DNA of 58,575 nucleotides. It comes from CAZTBB01 sp964611755 (lineage in GTDB: Bacteria; Pseudomonadota; Alphaproteobacteria; Micavibrionales; Micavibrionaceae). The notes below the pieces were generated by a model, which did no database searches, was not told where the DNA came from, and was given only the letters and a program-made list of their open reading frames with translations. Below are positions 54,317 to 58,575 of this stretch, in pieces (position 1 is the stretch's first letter; each line of letters opens with the position of its first letter). A program made the position numbers and the translations under genes. The stretch spans positions 1-58,575 of the forward strand of contig CAZTBB010000008.1 in assembly GCA_964611755.1 (NCBI GenBank), read 5' to 3'.

Positions 54317-54376
54317 GGCAAAGCCCCTAATCTTTGATGTGATCTTTTTTGCTCAAAGGAAAGAATCTACCCTTAT

Positions 54377-54391
54377 GTTCTACTTTAGTTC
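54377..54391 (-). promoter_or_regulatory. LexA (SOS) box upstream of lexA
   Basis: GTTC at 54377-54380 and again at 54388-54391, separated by exactly 7 bases. On the minus strand, the coding strand of lexA, it reads GAAC-N7-GAAC. This is the alphaproteobacterial LexA box (direct repeat, unlike the CTGT-N8-ACAG of enterics). It lies about 60 bp before the lexA start and only 11 bp after the trpC stop. I saw no second perfect box at another gene start. Confidence 0.8.
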
Positions 54392-54401
54392 TTGTTTTGT
54401 G

Positions 54402-55190
54402 TCAAATTGTTCCAAGAAGTTTTTCTGTTGCGTGGGTAATATTGTCTTGTCTCATGAGGCTTTCACCCACCAAAAAGGCATTATAACCAGAGGCCTGTAG
54501 CGCGTTAATGGAAGCGTTGTCCGTTATTCCGCTCTCTGCGACGCGGATGGGCGTCGTCTGGATCTTTGGTGCGAGGTCATGACTGGTTTGAATATCAACC
54601 GCAAGAGTTTTGAGATTGCGGGCATTCACCCCAATCATCTCAGGATTCAATAATTGAGCGCGCACAACCTCCTCTTGATTATGGGTTTCAACCAAAACAT
54701 CCATCCCCAGATCTTTGGCGAGTGAATGGAGCTCAGAAGCGCGTTCATCGCTTAAGGCCGCCATGATCAATAAGATACAATCGGCGCCAAGGGCACGTGA
54801 TTCATAAATTTGATAGGGATCAATCATAAAATCCTTGCGCAGAACAGGCAGGCTGCAGGCCTCTCTGGCTTGCCGGAGATAGGCATCATCGCCTTGAAAA
54901 TAGGGGGCATCCGTTAAAACGGACAGGCATGTTGCCCCGCCTTGTTCATAGGCCCGTGCAATTAGCGGAGGGTTGAAATCGGCACGAATAAGGCCCTTGC
55001 TGGGTGATGCTTTTTTGATCTCGGCAATCAGGGCTGGGCGGTCATTACATCTCATAAGCGCGTTTATAAAGCCACGCGCAGGCGGAGCATTGGCGGCATT
55101 GCTTTTTACAGCATCCATGGGGATTGCGGCTTTTTGCTTGGCAACATGCGCGGCTGTTTTGCTGCAAATTTCCTCTAATACATTGCCCAT
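54402..55190 (-). CDS. trpC: Indole-3-glycerol-phosphate synthase
   Basis: Tryptophan pathway TIM-barrel enzyme (262 residues). The ATG at 55190 follows AAGGGAAG (55196-55203) and begins MGNVLEEICSK, as in the family; an ATG ten codons upstream is less likely. IAEIKKASPSKG is the substrate-binding strand, LRKDFMIDPYQIYESRALGADCILLI the next, and IGVNARNLKTL and VAESGI carry further phosphate and catalytic residues. It is 14 bp after trpD. The moaC and moeA genes that follow trpC in many alphaproteobacteria are missing; lexA is next. Confidence 0.95.
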   Translation of the reverse strand: MGNVLEEICSKTAAHVAKQKAAIPMDAVKSNAANAPPARGFINALMRCNDRPALIAEIKKASPSKGLIRADFNPPLIARAYEQGGATCLSVLTDAPYFQGDDAYLRQAREACSLPVLRKDFMIDPYQIYESRALGADCILLIMAALSDERASELHSLAKDLGMDVLVETHNQEEVVRAQLLNPEMIGVNARNLKTLAVDIQTSHDLAPKIQTTPIRVAESGITDNASINALQASGYNAFLVGESLMRQDNITHATEKLLGTI

Positions 55191-55204
55191 TCTAAATCTT
55201 CCCT

Positions 55205-56227
55205 TTAGCAGTTGTCGCAATACTGGCGTGAGAAGTTAATGTAATCACTGAGCAACTGCATGGCGTGACCGCTATCGATCGCTTCTGCGGATAATTTGAC
55301 CCCATCTTGAAGGTCATTGCATTTTCCGGCAAGCATCAGAACAACAGCCGCATTGGCCAGAGTGATATCGCGATAAGCGCTTTGATGACCATCCAGAAGG
55401 TGGCGCAAGGCTTGCGCGTTTTCATCAGGGCTCCCACCCCTCAGTTTTTCCAGATCATACGTTGGCAGGCCAAAATGCTCGGGCGTGATTGTTTTTTCTG
55501 TGATATTGCCCTCATCATCCAAAATCGCGGCATAAGTTGGCCCGGATATTGTAATTTCATCCAGCCCGTCCGATCCATGGACAATCCAGGCGCGTTTGCT
55601 GCCGAGTTTTTTGAGGGTCTCTGCCATAGGTATAAGCCATTGACGGTCAAAAACGCCAATTAATTGAAAGCGCGTACCGGCCGGATTGGCCAGCGGGCCC
55701 AATATATTAAAGATGGTTCTATGCGCCAATTCTTTTCTGGCGGGCATGACGTGTTTGATGGCTGCATGGTGGCGTGGTGCCATCAAAAACGCGAAGTGTA
55801 ATTCTTTGAGCGCTTTTTCCAGGGCTTCTTTTGGAACATCCAGATACACGCCCAGTGACTCCAACACATCGGCTGTGCCGGATTTGGAGCTGGCGGCGCG
55901 ATTACCATGTTTTGCAATAGGAACGCCCGCTGCGGCTGCTACGAGTGCCACGGCCGTTGAAATATTATAGGTGCCCGCGCTATCCCCGCCTGTGCCGCAG
56001 CAATCAACGGATTCATAGGGAGCCTCGATTTTATTGGCCTTCTCACGCATGACCCGCGCCGCGCCGGTAATTTCGGCAACGCTTTCACCTTTGTTATGCA
56101 GAAGAACAAGAAACTCTTTGATTTCTTCATGGCTCCAGCTTCCGTTCATAATCGCTGTCATGGCCGCGCTCATCTCATCTTCTGTGAGGTCATTTCCTTT
56201 GGTCAAAATATCGATATACATGTTCAT
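55205..56227 (-). CDS. trpD: Anthranilate phosphoribosyltransferase
   Basis: Second step of tryptophan synthesis (340 residues from the ATG at 56227, which follows AAAAGGC; the ATG at 56221 is nearly as good, and the open frame extends further upstream). The PRPP-binding loop is CCGTGGDSAGTYNIST. Further motifs are GNRAASSKSGTADVLESLGV and the MAPRHHAAIKHVMPARKEL helix, with IFNILGPLANPA following. It sits between trpG (34-bp gap) and trpC (14-bp gap). Confidence 0.95.
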   Translation of the reverse strand: MNMYIDILTKGNDLTEDEMSAAMTAIMNGSWSHEEIKEFLVLLHNKGESVAEITGAARVMREKANKIEAPYESVDCCGTGGDSAGTYNISTAVALVAAAAGVPIAKHGNRAASSKSGTADVLESLGVYLDVPKEALEKALKELHFAFLMAPRHHAAIKHVMPARKELAHRTIFNILGPLANPAGTRFQLIGVFDRQWLIPMAETLKKLGSKRAWIVHGSDGLDEITISGPTYAAILDDEGNITEKTITPEHFGLPTYDLEKLRGGSPDENAQALRHLLDGHQSAYRDITLANAAVVLMLAGKCNDLQDGVKLSAEAIDSGHAMQLLSDYINFSRQYCDNC

Positions 56228-56261
56228 GTGATGCCTTTTGGATCGGAAATTTGATTGAAGA

Positions 56262-56828
56262 TTATTGATTGAGGAAATTCTCAAGCATTTTATGGCCTTG
56301 CTGTGTTGCAATGCTCTCGGGATGGAATTGTACGCCGTAAATTTTTGCATCCTTATGCGCAACACCCATGATGATATCATCATCTGTGTATGAAGTAACG
56401 CTCAGGCAATCCGGCAAGGTGTCCTTTTCGATGATCAGGGAGTGATAGCGCGTAACAGTGATCGGGTTTTCAAGCCCCTCAAAAATGTCTGTATTCTCAT
56501 GTTTGATTTTGGATATTTTTCCATGCAATGGCTTGGGAGCGCGAATGATGTTGCCACCAAATGCCTGGCCAATGGACTGATGCCCCAAACATACCCCAAG
56601 CAGCGGGATATTGTGTTCATAGGCCTGTTTGACAACATCGAGACAAATGCCGGCATGGTCAGGATCGCTTGGCCCGGGGGAGATAACAATGCGCTCCGGC
56701 TTTTTTGAAATGACATCTTGTGCGCTTAGTTCATCGTTGCGATAGACATGCACATTTTGTTTCAGATCACCGAAATATTGCACCAGATTGTAGGTGAAGC
56801 TGTCATAGTTATCGATCAGTATAATCAT
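56262..56828 (-). CDS. trpG: Anthranilate synthase component II (glutaminase)
   Basis: Glutamine amidotransferase supplying ammonia to TrpE (188 residues from the ATG at 56828, starting MIILIDNYDSFTYNLVQYF). Cys80 is in GVCLGHQSIGQAFGG, and His169/Glu171 in FHPESIA. The frame continues far upstream, but that part is not family-like. No Trp-rich leader peptide is seen in the 138-bp upstream gap. The order trpG-trpD-trpC is an operon, with trpE separated from it by one gene on the opposite strand. Confidence 0.95.
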   Translation of the reverse strand: MIILIDNYDSFTYNLVQYFGDLKQNVHVYRNDELSAQDVISKKPERIVISPGPSDPDHAGICLDVVKQAYEHNIPLLGVCLGHQSIGQAFGGNIIRAPKPLHGKISKIKHENTDIFEGLENPITVTRYHSLIIEKDTLPDCLSVTSYTDDDIIMGVAHKDAKIYGVQFHPESIATQQGHKMLENFLNQ

Positions 56829-56966
56829 AGGCTCTTTATGAACAAAACCGCATGGTGATGCAAGGGGCTGTCGATTTTTATTTGATCCAAGCCTCTGGTG
56901 GATATGTGTATATCTTGCAGCACTTAGCATTTGGCTTTCGCGGGTCGGGTCTTTACTCTTGGCTCT

Positions 56967-58112
56967 ATGAAGATGAAAGCCCCATCGCAGGAAACCTTTA
57001 AATTTATTATCGTGGCGGCCACGCTGATGGTCGCTATTGATTTCTTTCTCTTTGGCGGTCTGCAACTCACCCAAAAGCCGCCGGAGGAACCACCTGTTAT
57101 GGAACAGAATCTCGGGGATGAAGTGGCGATTGCAATCTCACCACAGCCCCTAGATGGTAGAGGTGATAACGCCGAGCAAGAGCCGGTCTCCGAGCCGGAA
57201 GGCGCCGCCGAGATATATCTTCCATTTCCAGAGCCGGTGCCAAACACAACACCACCAAAGGATATACCGGCGGAAACCAAGCCCGATAAACCCGCCATTG
57301 ATCCATTGGTTGATGTCGAGATTCAAGAGCCTGTCTTGGGGCCTCCGGCCAAGGTGGTCGTGATTATTGATGATATGGGTTTAAATGCCGCAAAAACACG
57401 CGAGGTTATTGAACTGCAACACCCGCTTACTCTGGCTTTTCTGCCTTATGCCGACGGGCTGGATGAAAAAACAAGCTTGGCAAAACAGAAGGGGCATGAA
57501 TTGATGATCCACATTCCGATGGAGGCCATGAACCCTGATCTGGATGGGGGGCCATTTCCTTTGACAACCGGATTGGAGCGTGCGGAATTCGAAGATGTGC
57601 TGGATAAAGTATTTGCATCATTTGAAGGCTATGCGGGGGTCAATAACCATATGGGGAGCCGTTTAACCCAAGATCCGCAGCGCATGGGCTGGGTTATGGA
57701 GAGGTTAAAGGGCAAGCAACTTGAGGGCGAAGCTCTGTATTTTGTTGATTCCAAAACCATCAATACGTCCATAGCCGCGCAGACAGCAGCGCAGCATGGT
57801 ATCCCGCATAATACGCGCGATGTCTTCCTCGATCATTATGAAACCGAGGACGATGTGATGAAAGCTCTGGAGCAGTTAGAAAGGGTTGCGCGCAACCGTG
57901 GTTATGCCATTGCCATCGGCCACCCGAAACAACGGACCGTCAGCGCATTAAAAAAATGGTTACCAACGCTTGATGATAAAAATTTAGAGCTGGTCGCAAT
58001 GAGTGATGTTGTCAAACGCCCGGTAAAAACAATGCCCCCTCAGGATGATGTGCAAAAGACTTTAGATATACCCGCAGCTGTATCGACGAACACTAAAATT
58101 ATTTTTGAGTAA
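56967..58112 (+). CDS. Divergent polysaccharide deacetylase family protein
   Basis: Protein of 381 residues from the ATG at 56967. An N-terminal membrane anchor (FIIVAATLMVAIDFFLFGG) is followed by a long Pro/Glu-rich linker (about residues 35-125). The domain matches the divergent polysaccharide deacetylase family (YibQ/DUF610): VVVIIDDMGLN, ELMIHIPMEA, GVNNHMGSRLT and FVDSKTINTS. A periplasmic carbohydrate-acting role is likely by family, but the substrate is unknown. It lies between trpE and trpG on the opposite strand, divergent from trpG and convergent with trpE (9-bp gap). The TTG 36 bp upstream is a less likely start. Confidence 0.85.
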   Translation: MKMKAPSQETFKFIIVAATLMVAIDFFLFGGLQLTQKPPEEPPVMEQNLGDEVAIAISPQPLDGRGDNAEQEPVSEPEGAAEIYLPFPEPVPNTTPPKDIPAETKPDKPAIDPLVDVEIQEPVLGPPAKVVVIIDDMGLNAAKTREVIELQHPLTLAFLPYADGLDEKTSLAKQKGHELMIHIPMEAMNPDLDGGPFPLTTGLERAEFEDVLDKVFASFEGYAGVNNHMGSRLTQDPQRMGWVMERLKGKQLEGEALYFVDSKTINTSIAAQTAAQHGIPHNTRDVFLDHYETEDDVMKALEQLERVARNRGYAIAIGHPKQRTVSALKKWLPTLDDKNLELVAMSDVVKRPVKTMPPQDDVQKTLDIPAAVSTNTKIIFE

Positions 58113-58121
58113 GGCTCTTTT

Positions 58122-58575
58122 TTAAGCCCTGCTGTTTTCGATGGCATTCTGGGCCGCACGGATCAGGGCTTGTGCCTTATTGTTGCTTTCTTGATATTCC
58201 GCTTCTGCATCACTATCGGCCACAACACCGCCGCCCGCTTGGATGTATAGCTTGCCATCTTTCACAAGCCCCGTGCGCAGAGCGATACAAGTGTCCAATA
58301 CACCATTGCCGGAGAGATACCCAACCGCGCCGCCATAAAATTGTCTGCGGGTTGGTTCTAACTCATCAATGATTTCCATGGCCCGGATTTTGGGCGCGCC
58401 GCTGACCGTGCCTGCAGGGAAGCCTGCAAACAGGGCGTCAACAATGTCCAGATCATCGCGCAGCTCACCCACAACATTGGAGACAATATGCATCACGTGG
58501 GAATAATTTTCGATAATGAATTGTTCTGTGACCTTGACGGTACCTGTCTTTGATACGCGGCCAACATCATTGCGC
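58122..58575 (-). CDS. trpE: Anthranilate synthase component I, C-terminal part (runs off window)
   Basis: The last 151 codons of trpE; the frame stays open to the window edge, so the start is outside. It begins at RNDVGRVSKTGTVKVTEQF, a chorismate-binding signature (with IENYSHVMHIVSNVVGELRDD), and then has FPAGTVSGAPKIRAMEIIDELEP and YGGAVGYLSGNGVLDTCIALRT, the active-site end of the fold. TrpE with TrpG converts chorismate to anthranilate. Confidence 0.96.
   Translation of the reverse strand, partial: RNDVGRVSKTGTVKVTEQFIIENYSHVMHIVSNVVGELRDDLDIVDALFAGFPAGTVSGAPKIRAMEIIDELEPTRRQFYGGAVGYLSGNGVLDTCIALRTGLVKDGKLYIQAGGGVVADSDAEAEYQESNNKAQALIRAAQNAIENSRA

Noticed and set aside
56829..56966. 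trp attenuator before trpG
   Set aside because: No short ORF with tandem Trp codons and no pair of alternative hairpins with a U-run could be found. The trpE leader, where an attenuator is more likely, is outside the window.
1..58575. Mobile element, prophage, or defence island
   Set aside because: No transposase, integrase, phage structural, restriction-modification, or toxin-antitoxin gene was seen; nearly all genes belong to housekeeping families in a conserved order.

Overview
The window is a gene-dense (about 95% coding), roughly half-GC chromosomal segment from a Gram-negative alphaproteobacterium. The evidence is a bacterial complex I operon leading into birA, coaX, RNase J and a DUF1467 gene (a family of alphaproteobacteria), then proS-lolC-lolD-dnaE, then the rpsB-tsf-pyrH-frr-uppS-cdsA-dxr-rseP-bamA-skp-lpxD-fabZ-lpxA-lpxI-lpxB block, then gltA, gltX, comEC, lexA and trp genes. 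This long-range order, LpxI instead of LpxH, and a GTTC-N7-GTTC SOS box at lexA all point to Alphaproteobacteria. The species cannot be fixed from the sequence. Several departures from the usual pattern (PurS-PurL fusion, eukaryote/archaeal-type ProRS, no moaC/moeA next to trpC) suggest a lineage outside the common Rhizobiales/Rhodobacterales models.

Layout. 1-255: a 55-bp direct repeat around what looks like the 3' end of a tRNA, then a promoter. 256-993: a secreted ClpP-fold protein. 1115-20724: NADH dehydrogenase nuoA-N. This set is split between nuoF and nuoG by an inverted block (unknown gene, purQ, purL; 5931-10412) and carries a MazG-like pyrophosphohydrolase between nuoG and nuoH. 20738-28801: birA, coaX, rnj, DUF1467, two unrecognised genes, proS, lolC and lolD, closely packed. 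28848-33520: dnaE, then an Acg-type nitroreductase-like gene with its own good promoter. 33672-48578: translation factors (S2, EF-Ts, ribosome recycling factor), UMP kinase, isoprenoid and phospholipid steps (uppS, cdsA, dxr), outer-membrane assembly (rseP, bamA, skp) and lipid A synthesis (lpxD, fabZ, lpxA, lpxI, lpxB). 48584-51435: citrate synthase and glutamyl-tRNA synthetase on the minus strand. 51464-58575: comEC, lexA, trpC-trpD-trpG, a divergent polysaccharide deacetylase, and the 3' part of trpE running off the window.

Functionally this is mostly core housekeeping: respiration, envelope biogenesis, translation, DNA replication and SOS control. I found no CRISPR array, transposase, integrase, phage gene or toxin-antitoxin pair. 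I did not find a convincing new biological system. The points most worth a second look are the in-frame ochre codon in dxr, the nuo operon split by an inverted purL-purQ block, the PurS-PurL fusion, the displaced proS, and the MazG-like gene inside the nuo operon. Two features bear on sequence quality: a 10-N gap in rseP whose length breaks the frame, and the dxr stop, which could be a base-call error.
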